DNA from: JAIEPW01 sp964406035
GTDB taxonomy: Bacteria; Acidobacteriota; Terriglobia; Bryobacterales; Bryobacteraceae
Direction: 5' to 3'
DNA: 64,000 nt
Assembly (NCBI GenBank): GCA_964406035.1
Contig: CAYOQB010000003.1
Location: 1-64,000 of the forward strand
The notes under the pieces were generated by a model. The model was not told the origin of the DNA and ran no database searches. It saw nothing but the letters and a program-made list of their open reading frames with translations. Position 1 is the first letter of the stretch. Each line of letters starts with the position of its first letter. Positions 17,684 through 25,121 of this stretch are shown here, piece by piece. Position numbers and translations under genes: made by a program.

Positions 17684-18679
17684 CTACGCACGCGCGATGG
17701 TGTGCAACTGAACCACGCGCTCCAGGGCGGCCGGCAATTGGAAGCGGACGTCCTCTTCCTTGATTTCCATCTCCTCGAACACGCTGAAACCGAAGCGGTT
17801 CCGAAGTCCGCTGACCAGCTCTTCCACCAGGTTCTCGGGAGCGGAGGCGCCCGCCGTGACCGCGACGGTGCGGACGTTGGCCAGCCAGGCCGGCTGCACT
17901 TCGCTGAGATCGTCAATCAGATACGCCGGAACTCCCGACTTTTCACAAACTTCCACCAGGCGGCGCGAGTTGGAGCTGTTCTGCGAACCCACCACCAGCA
18001 GCGTCTGGCAAAGCGGCACCACCGCCTTCACCGCCACCTGCCGGTTCTCGGTCGCGTAGCAGATGTCCTGAGCCGAGGGACCGGCAATCTTCGGGAACCG
18101 CTCCCGCAGCCGCTTCACGATGTCGGCGGTTTCGTCCAGGCTCAGCGTCGTCTGGGTGATAAACGCGGTCTTCTCGGGGTCCGAAACGTTCAACCGGTCC
18201 ACGTCTTCGACGTTCTCCACCAGCACGGTGGATTCCGGCGCTTCGCCCATCGTGCCCTCGATCTCTTCGTGACCGCTATGTCCAATCAAAACAATGGTAT
18301 AGCCGCGCTTGGCGAACTTCACGGCCTCCAGGTGAACCTTGGTGACCAGCGGACAGGTGGCGTCGATCACCTGCAGTTGGCGCTGTTTTGCCTCGTTCCG
18401 CACCGCCGGCGATACACCGTGCGCGGAGAAGATGACGCGAGCGCCTTCCGGCACTTCTCGCAGCTCATCCACGAAAATCGCGCCCGCCGCCCGCAGTTCG
18501 TCCACCACGTGGCGGTTATGCACGATCTCCTTGCGGACGTAGATCGGCGCGCCATAGAGATCCAGCGCGATCTTCACCACGTCAATGGCCCGCACCACAC
18601 CGGCGCAGAAACCACGGGGACGCAACAGGATTACGCGCTTTTCGCTAACTGTTTGTGAGATCTGGGCGTCCGTGGACAT
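17684..18679 (-). CDS. ispH: 4-hydroxy-3-methylbut-2-enyl diphosphate reductase
   Basis: The protein has 331 residues. The three cysteines that hold the iron-sulfur cluster are present: Cys25 in RGFCAGV, Cys109 in DATCPLV and Cys207 in DICYATENRQ. SAHGVSP and HSGHEEIEGTMGE complete the family signature. It catalyses the last MEP-pathway step, making IPP and DMAPP. As first gene of the hopanoid operon it should raise precursor supply with cyclisation. The ATG lies 11 bases after a perfect TATAAT and lacks a Shine-Dalgarno site, so a leaderless or very short-leader mRNA is likely. The N-terminus is about 15 residues longer than the minimal family start. Confidence 0.95.
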   Translation of the reverse strand: MSTDAQISQTVSEKRVILLRPRGFCAGVVRAIDVVKIALDLYGAPIYVRKEIVHNRHVVDELRAAGAIFVDELREVPEGARVIFSAHGVSPAVRNEAKQRQLQVIDATCPLVTKVHLEAVKFAKRGYTIVLIGHSGHEEIEGTMGEAPESTVLVENVEDVDRLNVSDPEKTAFITQTTLSLDETADIVKRLRERFPKIAGPSAQDICYATENRQVAVKAVVPLCQTLLVVGSQNSSNSRRLVEVCEKSGVPAYLIDDLSEVQPAWLANVRTVAVTAGASAPENLVEELVSGLRNRFGFSVFEEMEIKEEDVRFQLPAALERVVQLHTIARA

Positions 18680-18690
18680 AAGGCACTGCT

Positions 18691-18719
18691 ATTATACCAG
18701 CCGCTCCCGCGCGGGAAAC
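18691..18719 (-). promoter_or_regulatory. Promoter of the hopanoid operon with palindrome in the spacer
   Basis: On the minus strand a perfect -10 TATAAT occupies 18696-18691, and 17 bases upstream a weak -35 (GTTTCC at 18719-18714). The spacer holds a perfect 12-bp palindrome, TCCCGCGCGGGA (18705-18716), placed where a repressor would block polymerase. The predicted start site is about 5 bases before the ispH ATG. Confidence 0.6.
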
Positions 18720-18771
18720 CGATTGTTCATCGAGTGGCGAAGGGAACGGGTCAAATGGCACGTCAAGCGCT

Positions 18772-19215
18772 TCACAGCCTGGACTTCTGCTCCCGCGCCG
18801 CCGCCTGAGCCAGTTCATCGCAGCGATTATTATCCTCATGGCTGGCGTGACCCTTGGTCCAGTGCCACTCGATCTTATGCCGCCCGGCAAGGCTGTCCAG
18901 ATCCATCCACAGGTCCTGATTCAGCACCGGTTTCTTGTCTGCCGTTTTCCAGCCATTACGCTTCCAGCCATGGATCCACTGCGTCATGCCGTTCTTCAGG
19001 TACTGCGAATCGGTGGTGAGATCGACGACGCAGTCTTCCTTCAGCGCCCGCAGACCCTCCACCGCGGCCGTTAACTCCATGCGATTGTTCGTGGTATGCG
19101 GCGACCCGCCGGATGCCTCCCGCTTCCGGTCCTGGAAACGCAGAATGTAGGCCCATCCGCCGGGGCCGGGGTTGCCCAGGCAGGCCCCGTCTGTAATGAG
19201 TGCGACTCGTTTCAT
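18772..19215 (-). CDS. rnhA: Ribonuclease HI
   Basis: The protein has 147 residues, typical of bacterial RNase HI. The catalytic acids are visible: Asp9 in ITDGACLGNPGPGG, Glu47 in NNRMELTA, Asp69 in LTTDSQYLKNG and Asp133 in RCDELA, with His123 in WTKGHASHEDN. It cleaves the RNA strand of RNA-DNA hybrids in the cytoplasm (primer and R-loop removal). The basic WIHGWKRNGWKTADKKPV segment is the substrate-binding handle seen in E. coli-type enzymes. The gene lies 92 bases downstream of nothing co-directional and diverges from the TPR gene 40 bases away. Confidence 0.96.
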   Translation of the reverse strand: MKRVALITDGACLGNPGPGGWAYILRFQDRKREASGGSPHTTNNRMELTAAVEGLRALKEDCVVDLTTDSQYLKNGMTQWIHGWKRNGWKTADKKPVLNQDLWMDLDSLAGRHKIEWHWTKGHASHEDNNRCDELAQAAAREQKSRL

Positions 19216-19255
19216 GTGCGAAGTCCCCTATTGTCTCTTATGATGGAGGGGCAAG

Positions 19256-20071
19256 GTGTCAGAAGAATCTTCCAGACCCGCCCGGGCGCCCGGCGTCTCC
19301 ACCGGACCTGCGTCCGGACCACCGGGCCGCGTACTGCAGCCGGTGAGCGCGGAAGTGTTCGAAAAACGCCGCAACCGGCGCAATCTGCTGATCGCGGTGG
19401 CGGCCGTCGCCGGTGTCACCATTGCCTGGTTCGGCTACGACCGCTACACCGCCCCGGCCGAGGCGGCCAAGAGCCTGGACGCCGGGCTGCGCAAGCTGGC
19501 CGTCGGCGGGTATGTTGAAGCAACCAAAGAGTTTGACAGAACCATCCGGCGGCAGCCCGGGCTCACCGAAGCCTATTACCTGCGGGGCAAGGCGCACGCC
19601 GGGCTGCTGGATTGGAACAAATCGCTGGCCGACCTGACGGTGGCCGTCTCGCGCGAGCCCGATAACCCCAAGTACCGCATTGCGCGCGGGGAGGTCTACC
19701 TGCAGAACCGCGACCTCGCCCGCGCCATCGAGGACTACACCCGAGCGGTCGAGATCCAGCCCGGCTTCGCTGCCGGCTTCACCCAACGGGGAATCGCCTG
19801 GCGCCTTTCAGGCAATCTGGAACGCTCGCTGGAGGACCTCACCCGGGCGATCCGGATCGAACCGTCCTCGGATTGCTACTACGAGCGTGGCGCGACTTAT
19901 CAGGCCGCGGGGAACCACGCCAAGGCCATAGAAGACTTCAATCTTTCCATAGAGTTCCGGCCCATGCACCCGCATCTGTACTACGCCCGTGCGCTGTCCC
20001 GGCGGGCCATCGGAGACCTACCCGGCGCGCGCGCGGATCACCAGAAAGCCCGCGAGCTCGACCGCAGATAA
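19256..20071 (+). CDS. Membrane-anchored TPR-repeat protein
   Basis: The protein has 271 residues, starting at GTG 19256 behind a GGAGGGG ribosome site with about 7-base spacing from its core. A Pro/Ser-rich N-terminus is followed by one membrane helix at about residues 42-60 (NLLIAVAAVAGVTIAWFGY). From residue 70 on there are about six tetratricopeptide repeats, e.g. GYVEATKEFDRTIRRQPG and RDLARAIEDYTRAVEIQPG. TPR arrays bind other proteins; the partner is unknown. A short N-terminal cytoplasmic tail and extracytoplasmic TPRs are the simplest topology. It converges on dusB with 9 bases between stops. Confidence 0.85.
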   Translation: MSEESSRPARAPGVSTGPASGPPGRVLQPVSAEVFEKRRNRRNLLIAVAAVAGVTIAWFGYDRYTAPAEAAKSLDAGLRKLAVGGYVEATKEFDRTIRRQPGLTEAYYLRGKAHAGLLDWNKSLADLTVAVSREPDNPKYRIARGEVYLQNRDLARAIEDYTRAVEIQPGFAAGFTQRGIAWRLSGNLERSLEDLTRAIRIEPSSDCYYERGATYQAAGNHAKAIEDFNLSIEFRPMHPHLYYARALSRRAIGDLPGARADHQKARELDRR

Positions 20072-20080
20072 GGTCGATCC

Positions 20081-21088
20081 TCAGGCCGCGGCCAGCTCGC
20101 GTTCGAAGAACGCGTCCACGATGTCTAAAATCTGCGGCGCTTCCTGCGCCTGATAAATCGCCACGCGAAGTTTCGCGCCGTTGCGCACCCCGTGCGTGAA
20201 GTAGGTGGCGAACTGCTTCATCTTGCCCACCGCATCCGGCTGATCCTGATCGTGCAGCAGGTTGTAGTAGTGCTTCATGATGCCGTACCGCTCCCGCTCC
20301 TGCGGCGTGCGATAGCCGCCGGTGGCCAGGTAGTCGGCGATCTGCGCGAAAATCCAGGGGTTGGACGAAGCCGCGCGCCCGATCATCACCGCGTCGCAAT
20401 TGGTTTCACGGTGCATCCGCACCGCGTCCTCCGGAGTGAGGATGTCGCCGTTGCCGATCACCGGAATTTTCACCGCATCCTTCACGGCGGCGATCCGGGT
20501 CCAGTCGGCGCTGCCCGAATAGCCTTGTTCCCGCGTTCGCGGGTGCAGCGCCACGGCCTGCAATCCGCGGTCCTCGGCCAGCCTGGCCATCTCGATCATC
20601 ACCAGTTCGCGGTCATTCCACCCTGCCCGGAACTTCATGGTCAGCGGGATTTGAATGGCAGCGCGGACCTTGGTGAGTATCTCCTCCACTAGCGGCAGGT
20701 CCCGCAGCAACCCCGATCCCCCGTTGCATTTCACCACTTTGTTCACCGGGCAGCCGAAATTGATGTCCACGATGTCGAAGCCGAGGTCCTCGCAGACGCG
20801 GGCCGCTTCCGCCATCACCTCGGGATCGGACCCAAAGAGCTGGGCCGAGATGGGGCGTTCCTCGGGCTCGAAGACGAGGTACCGGAAGGTGCGGGTCATC
20901 TTCTTTGCTTTGATCGACTTGACCACCCCGTGCGAGCTGGTGAACTCGGTCATCATCAGGCCGCAGCCGCCCTGCGCGCGGATCAGGCGGCGAAATACCG
21001 TATCCGTGACGCCCGCCATGGGCGCCAGCACCGTCGCCGGGGCGATGGTATGCGGGCCGATCGCAAACGATTTCGGGAATAACGACAC
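20081..21088 (-). CDS. dusB: tRNA-dihydrouridine synthase, DusB type
   Basis: The protein has 335 residues forming an FMN TIM-barrel. It opens with VLAPMAGVTDTVFRRL; the catalytic Cys113 is in INFGCPVNKVVK, and LTMKFRAGW, LHPRTREQGYSG, VIGNGDI and VMIGRAASSNPW follow as FMN and tRNA contacts. A helical C-terminal tRNA-binding domain covers the last 80 residues. It reduces uridines in tRNA D-loops using NADPH. The start is GTG at 21088, with a TACAAT -10-like element 8 bases upstream (21102-21097) and no clear ribosome site. Confidence 0.94.
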   Translation of the reverse strand: MSLFPKSFAIGPHTIAPATVLAPMAGVTDTVFRRLIRAQGGCGLMMTEFTSSHGVVKSIKAKKMTRTFRYLVFEPEERPISAQLFGSDPEVMAEAARVCEDLGFDIVDINFGCPVNKVVKCNGGSGLLRDLPLVEEILTKVRAAIQIPLTMKFRAGWNDRELVMIEMARLAEDRGLQAVALHPRTREQGYSGSADWTRIAAVKDAVKIPVIGNGDILTPEDAVRMHRETNCDAVMIGRAASSNPWIFAQIADYLATGGYRTPQERERYGIMKHYYNLLHDQDQPDAVGKMKQFATYFTHGVRNGAKLRVAIYQAQEAPQILDIVDAFFERELAAA

Positions 21089-21096
21089 TCTTTCTC

Positions 21097-21102
21097 ATTG
21101 TA
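21097..21102 (-). promoter_or_regulatory. -10-like hexamer TACAAT before dusB
   Basis: TACAAT on the minus strand ends 8 bases before the GTG start of dusB, giving a predicted leaderless message. It is one of a series of similarly placed hexamers in this window. Confidence 0.45.
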
Positions 21103-21128
21103 ACGGGATTCGGGCGCGATCCATCCAA

Positions 21129-22073
21129 ATGGCGATGAACCCCAAGGTGCTGCTCGGATTTGTCGGAAGCCTGATCTTCACGGGCAGTGTCATCTGGTTC
21201 ACCGGGCGAGCCACGGAGCCGCCTCCGCCGGTACCAGCAGAGCCCGCGACGGTTGTGACCGAACCGCAGCAGGTGAAGCCGGTTCTCCCCGTGGATCCCC
21301 AGCCGGAAGCACCGGTGCGGGCGAAGCCGATCGAGCCCTGGCCCATTCCGAAACGGGAGCCGCGAAATTACCGCGCGGCCGCGCCGGTGGCAACGCCGCA
21401 GGTCGTCGCAAAGGCCGAACCCGTCACGCAGCCGGTGTCACCCGCGCCGGTAGCTCCACCGCCACCAGCTCCGGTTGCCGTTCCGTCGGCGGCGCCAGTT
21501 CCGGAACCGGTGCGAAGTGAGCCCGCTCCGCCTCCCGCGCGAGTTCCGGCCACCGTCACCATTCCGGCGGGCATCCTGCTGAACGTCCGCCTGAACGAAA
21601 CGATCTCGTCGGAGCGCAACTCCGCCGGCGATGCGTTCTTCGGCGAACTCGATCAGGACCTGGTGGTCAACGGTTTCGTCATCGCCGAAAAGGGCGGGCG
21701 CGTGGAAGGCAAGATCGTGAGCGCCACGCCCGCCGGGCGCGTGAAAGGCGTCTCGCGGATCTCGCTGGAGCTGCTGCGCATGAAAACGTCGGACGGGCAG
21801 TTGGTGGAGATCCGAACGGCGGAGTTCGAGAAACAGGGCGAAACGTCGCGCAAGGAAGACGCGATCAAGGTCGGCACCGGGGCTGCCATCGGCGCGGCCA
21901 TCGGCGCGATTGCCGGTCGTGGAAAAGGCGCGGCCATCGGCGCAGCCGCCGGCTCCGCCGCGGGCGGCGGACTGGTGCTGGCGACCCGAGGCAAGCCTGC
22001 CGAACTCGATGTCGAAACGCGCATCAGCTTCCGGCTGGAACAGCCGGTTACGCTGACGGAAAAGATCAAGTAA
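21129..22073 (+). CDS. Pro-rich membrane-anchored protein with C-terminal glycine zipper
   Basis: The protein has 314 residues from ATG 21129 (a second ATG two codons later is equally possible); the open frame upstream is shadow of dusB. Residues 5-26 are a membrane anchor or uncleaved signal (VLLGFVGSLIFTGSVIWF). Residues 30-145 are a Pro/Ala/Val-rich linker that could span periplasm. A beta-rich domain at about 145-245 (TVTIPAGILLNVRLNETISS, EKGGRVEGKIVSA) precedes a glycine-zipper stretch at about 250-290 (GAAIGAAIGAIAGRGKGAA). Glycine zippers pack helices in membranes or oligomers. Function not known; an envelope-structural role is a guess. Confidence 0.75.
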   Translation: MAMNPKVLLGFVGSLIFTGSVIWFTGRATEPPPPVPAEPATVVTEPQQVKPVLPVDPQPEAPVRAKPIEPWPIPKREPRNYRAAAPVATPQVVAKAEPVTQPVSPAPVAPPPPAPVAVPSAAPVPEPVRSEPAPPPARVPATVTIPAGILLNVRLNETISSERNSAGDAFFGELDQDLVVNGFVIAEKGGRVEGKIVSATPAGRVKGVSRISLELLRMKTSDGQLVEIRTAEFEKQGETSRKEDAIKVGTGAAIGAAIGAIAGRGKGAAIGAAAGSAAGGGLVLATRGKPAELDVETRISFRLEQPVTLTEKIK

Positions 22074-22099
22074 CGCTCGACGCGACCTACCGCCCCAAA

Positions 22100-23194
22100 C
22101 TAGGCGTGAAGCAACGCCGCGTATTCTCGATTGAGGCCGTATCTGCGGGTCTTCCTGGCGGGATCCACCACCAGCAAAAAGCCATCGGCAACCCAAGCCA
22201 TCAGCAGGTTGCGGGAAGCACGCTGTGAGATGCCGAACAGCGCCTCGATGTCGCGGCTTGTAATGAATTCGGCCGCCTTGAACAATTCGAGGGCTTTCCG
22301 CTGTCTTGGGTCGAGTTTCCTGAGCATGCCGGATTGGTCCAGCGCACCGGCGCCGGCAGCCTGTTGGGCGCGACGGCGTACGCTCTCAAAGCTCTCCGCC
22401 ACGCCCTGACAGAAATACTCCACCCAGTTTGTGATGTCGGCTTCCGCGCGGCCCTGATAGTAATTGCGCGAGGGGCCGACGGCGAGCGCCTCATAATACT
22501 TTCCGAGGTTCCTTGCGTAGTACTCTTCGAGCGAGTACAGGCCCTTCAAGTCATAGCCGCCGAGATGCATGATCAGAGTTGCCAGGAGCCGGGCGGTTCG
22601 ACCGTTTCCGTCGTAATAGGGGTGAGTGGTCGCAAACTGGTAGTGAGCGATTCCGGCGCGGATAGGACACGGCAGCGACTGCTTCTCCGACCTGGTAATC
22701 CAGGCTACCATCGCCTTCATCAGCGGCGGCACATCCTTCGCCTCCGGAGGCATGTAGACAAGACCCCGGCTGCCGCTATCGCGGATTACGTTTTGGCCTT
22801 GACGGTAAGGCGATGGTTTAGCCCGTCCGCGCCCTTCGGTCATTACCAGCGCGTGCAGGATCTGAATGTGCGACTCGGACACAGGAGTGCCCCGGGCCGC
22901 GATCTGTTCCACTTTCTGAAGCGCCGCGTAGTAGCCGAGCACTTCCTTTTCGTCTCGCTCGCGCCCGGCAAAATGCTGTTGCTCTTCAATGACCTTGCCC
23001 ACCTGTTCCTGAGTCAGGCGGTTGCCCTCGATCATCGTCGAGTAATGGGCGGAATGCAGGCGGGCAGTTTGACGCAAGCTGGCAAGTACGGACGGCGTAA
23101 TCGGTAAGTCCTGCACAGCCTGCTTTGCAGCGGAGATCCGCATGAGAAAAGTGGCAAGCCGCGGCGTGATGGAAAACCTGGGATCGAAGGGCAT
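22100..23194 (-). CDS. Fic family protein with N-terminal inhibitory motif and C-terminal winged helix
   Basis: The protein has 364 residues. The Fic active site is complete: His191 opens HPYYDGNGR (191-199), close to the HPFxxGNGR consensus, supporting AMPylation or a related nucleotide transfer. The class II autoinhibitory motif is present ahead of it as S52-TMI-E56-GN. The C-terminal residues about 305-360 (KLDPRQRKALELF, ITSRDIEALFGISQRASRNLL) form a winged helix that could bind DNA. No Shine-Dalgarno site precedes the ATG. Instead the start codon abuts a 61-bp array of inverted 11-bp repeats, a plausible self-regulatory operator. Targets unknown; no toxin-antitoxin partner gene is adjacent. 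Confidence 0.92.
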   Translation of the reverse strand: MPFDPRFSITPRLATFLMRISAAKQAVQDLPITPSVLASLRQTARLHSAHYSTMIEGNRLTQEQVGKVIEEQQHFAGRERDEKEVLGYYAALQKVEQIAARGTPVSESHIQILHALVMTEGRGRAKPSPYRQGQNVIRDSGSRGLVYMPPEAKDVPPLMKAMVAWITRSEKQSLPCPIRAGIAHYQFATTHPYYDGNGRTARLLATLIMHLGGYDLKGLYSLEEYYARNLGKYYEALAVGPSRNYYQGRAEADITNWVEYFCQGVAESFESVRRRAQQAAGAGALDQSGMLRKLDPRQRKALELFKAAEFITSRDIEALFGISQRASRNLLMAWVADGFLLVVDPARKTRRYGLNREYAALLHA

Positions 23195-23255
23195 TTTATC
23201 GGCAGTTTGTCGGCACAGATGACTTCCGTTATTGTGCCGTTAAACTGCCGTTAAA
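23195..23255. promoter_or_regulatory. Inverted array of 11-bp repeats upstream of fic (putative operator)
   Basis: On the plus strand two tandem 11-mers, TTTATCGGCAG (23195-23205) and TTTGTCGGCAC (23206-23216), are followed after 17 bases by the inverted pair GTGCCGTTAAA (23234-23244) and CTGCCGTTAAA (23245-23255). All four read TTTAWCGGCAS-like in one orientation or the other, and the two arms differ at few positions. The 11-base phasing places the boxes on one DNA face. The array begins at the base next to the fic start codon. Confidence 0.75.
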
Positions 23256-23260
23256 GCAAC

Positions 23261-23668
23261 CTACCGCGGCTCCAGCACGATCTGCGTCTGCGTCACCACC
23301 GCCAGCAACTTGGAACGGTCCTCGTTCAGCACCCGCGTAGTCCAGGTCATCAGCCGCTTGCCGCGATGCAGCGGCGTACATTCGCCGATCACCACCGAGC
23401 CTTCCTTCGCCGCCTGCAGGAAGTTGGTCTTGGATTCAATGGTTGTTGTGTTGTAGCCGGGCTGCAGGTTGGCGATCGTCGCGATGGCGCCCAGCGTATC
23501 CGCGAAGGCCATGATGGCGCCGCCATGCATCACGCCTCCGGGATTGCACAGCTCGCGGCGGACCTCCACGCGCGCCACCAGCCGGTCCTCGGTGATCTCC
23601 AGCATCTTGATGCCGAGCAATCCGGCGAAGTATTGCTCGTTGACTTTCTCAAACCGTGCGATGTCCAT
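23261..23668 (-). CDS. PaaI-type hotdog thioesterase
   Basis: The protein has 135 residues from ATG 23668; a longer open frame upstream runs through the terminator hairpin and is rejected. The hotdog-fold signature is clear: ELCNPGGVMHGGAIMAFADTLGAIATIANLQPG, here split by position as residues about 39-71, with the HGG loop and an Asp in FADTLG that activates water in acyl-CoA thioesterases. TTTIESKTNFLQAAKEGSV is the usual following strand pair. It hydrolyses acyl- or aryl-CoA; the exact substrate is unknown. The start codon follows the U-tract of an intrinsic terminator by 2 bases, so expression may depend on read-through from the E2 gene or on a promoter inside that region. Confidence 0.88.
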   Translation of the reverse strand: MDIARFEKVNEQYFAGLLGIKMLEITEDRLVARVEVRRELCNPGGVMHGGAIMAFADTLGAIATIANLQPGYNTTTIESKTNFLQAAKEGSVVIGECTPLHRGKRLMTWTTRVLNEDRSKLLAVVTQTQIVLEPR

Positions 23669-23670
23669 AG

Positions 23671-23707
23671 AAAAAGGGGCAGGCTCGCCGTCAGGCAAGC
23701 CTGCCCC
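23671..23707 (-). terminator. Intrinsic terminator after the lpd-lipB-E2 operon
   Basis: On the minus strand GGGGCAGGCT pairs with AGCCTGCCCC in a 10-bp stem, extended by three further pairs beyond one mismatch around a 4-base loop. It ends in five T residues. It lies 19 bases past the E2 stop codon and just before the thioesterase ATG, so it could end the operon or act as an attenuator for the thioesterase gene. Confidence 0.85.
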
Positions 23708-23726
23708 ACATTGTCGCACCGAGTCC

Positions 23727-25121
23727 TTAGAGAATTTCCTCGGACCAGTTCTCGAGAACCGCTTTCACCTTCTGGCAGAACTGATCGCCCATCGCGCCGT
23801 CGATCAGCCGATGATCGAAGGTCAGGGCGAGGTAGGCCATGGAGCGGATCGCGATAGCGTCCTCCACCACGACGGGCTCCTTCGTCACCGCGCCGACGCC
23901 GAGAATCGCAACCTGCGGCTGATTGATCACAGGAGTCGCGAAGATGCTCCCGAAGCTGCCGAAGTTGGTGATGGAGAAGGTGCCGCCCTGCACCTCATCG
24001 GGCTTCAACTGGCGGGAGCGGGCGCGCGCGGCGAGATCGGAGATGGAGCGCTGCAGGCCGACAACGTTCTTTTCGTCAGCGTTGCGAATTACCGGCACAA
24101 TCAGGCCGTTGCCTCCGTCCAGCGCCACGGCGATGCCGATGTTGATGTCGTTGTGATAGAGGACCGACTTGGAGTTCATGTCGATCGACGAGTTCACCAC
24201 CGGGAACTCGCGGAGCGCCGTCGCCGCGGCTCGGGCCACGAACGGCAGGAAGGTCAGCCCGAAGCCGTGCCGCGCCTGGAACTCGTCCTTCACGCGGGCG
24301 CGCAGTTTCGCCACCTTGGTCATATCGACCTTGTGTACGGTGGTGACGTGCGCCGAGGTCTGCTTGGAAAACACCATGTGCTCGGCGATCTTCACGCGCA
24401 TGTTGGACATCGGTTCCACGCGAACGCGAGGTCCGGCGGAGGGCGCCGGGGCGGAAGCAGCGGCGTATACCGGGGCCGGGGGCTGTGCCGGAGGGGGCAC
24501 CGGAGGGGGCACCGGAGCCACGGCCACCTGCGCGGGAGGAGGAGGCGGAGGAGGAGGCGGCTGCTGCGCGGCGGGCTGCGCCGGCGCGGTTCGCCGCGCC
24601 AGGTGCTGATCGAGGTCCGCCTTGGTGATGCGTCCGCCGATGCCGCTGCCCTGCACCGCGCTGAGATCGATGTTATGCTCGCGCGCCATCTTGCGCACCA
24701 GGGGCGACAGGGGCGCGCCGCCCCCCGCTGGTTCCGCTTCCGCGGCGGGAGTTGGCGGAGCCGGAGGAGGAGGTGGTGGTGCTGCTGCCTGAACCGGAGG
24801 CGGCGGAGGCGGCGCCTGCACCGGCGCGGGCTTGGGCGGTTCCGGCGCCGGAGCGGCAGCCGCGGGCGCCGGAGCTGCCGCACCCGCGCCATCCGAGAGT
24901 CGGCCCACCACGGTGTTGATGCCCACCGTCGCGCCTTCCTGCACCAGAACTTCGCTCAACACGCCAGCCGCGGGCGACGGAATCTCCGTATCCACTTTGT
25001 CGGTCGAGATCTCGAAGAGCGGCTCATCGCGCTCCACGCGATCGCCCGGCTTCTTCAGCCACTTGGTCAGCGTGCCTTCCACAATGCTTTCGCCCATCTG
25101 GGGCATGATCACATCGGTCAT
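23727..25121 (-). CDS. 2-oxo acid dehydrogenase complex E2 (dihydrolipoamide acyltransferase)
   Basis: The protein has 464 residues in the classical E2 order. A single lipoyl domain (1-80) has the lipoylated Lys42 in EISTDKVDTEIPSP. A Pro/Ala-rich swinging arm (about 85-150) precedes a peripheral subunit-binding domain (SPLVRKMAREHNIDLSAVQG) and a second Pro-rich linker. The catalytic domain (about 225-464) ends with the active-site ALTFDHRLIDGAMGD. It moves acyl groups from E1 to CoA. Whether the complex uses pyruvate, 2-oxoglutarate or branched-chain oxo acids is not decided, and no E1 gene lies in the window. It overlaps lipB by 4 bases; lipB and lpd are in the same unit. Confidence 0.9.
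   Translation of the reverse strand: MTDVIMPQMGESIVEGTLTKWLKKPGDRVERDEPLFEISTDKVDTEIPSPAAGVLSEVLVQEGATVGINTVVGRLSDGAGAAAPAPAAAAPAPEPPKPAPVQAPPPPPPVQAAAPPPPPPAPPTPAAEAEPAGGGAPLSPLVRKMAREHNIDLSAVQGSGIGGRITKADLDQHLARRTAPAQPAAQQPPPPPPPPPAQVAVAPVPPPVPPPAQPPAPVYAAASAPAPSAGPRVRVEPMSNMRVKIAEHMVFSKQTSAHVTTVHKVDMTKVAKLRARVKDEFQARHGFGLTFLPFVARAAATALREFPVVNSSIDMNSKSVLYHNDINIGIAVALDGGNGLIVPVIRNADEKNVVGLQRSISDLAARARSRQLKPDEVQGGTFSITNFGSFGSIFATPVINQPQVAILGVGAVTKEPVVVEDAIAIRSMAYLALTFDHRLIDGAMGDQFCQKVKAVLENWSEEIL

Noticed and set aside
20655..21128. Long N-terminal extension of the glycine-zipper protein
   Set aside because: It is antisense to dusB and lacks domain features. The hydrophobic anchor begins right after the ATG at 21129.
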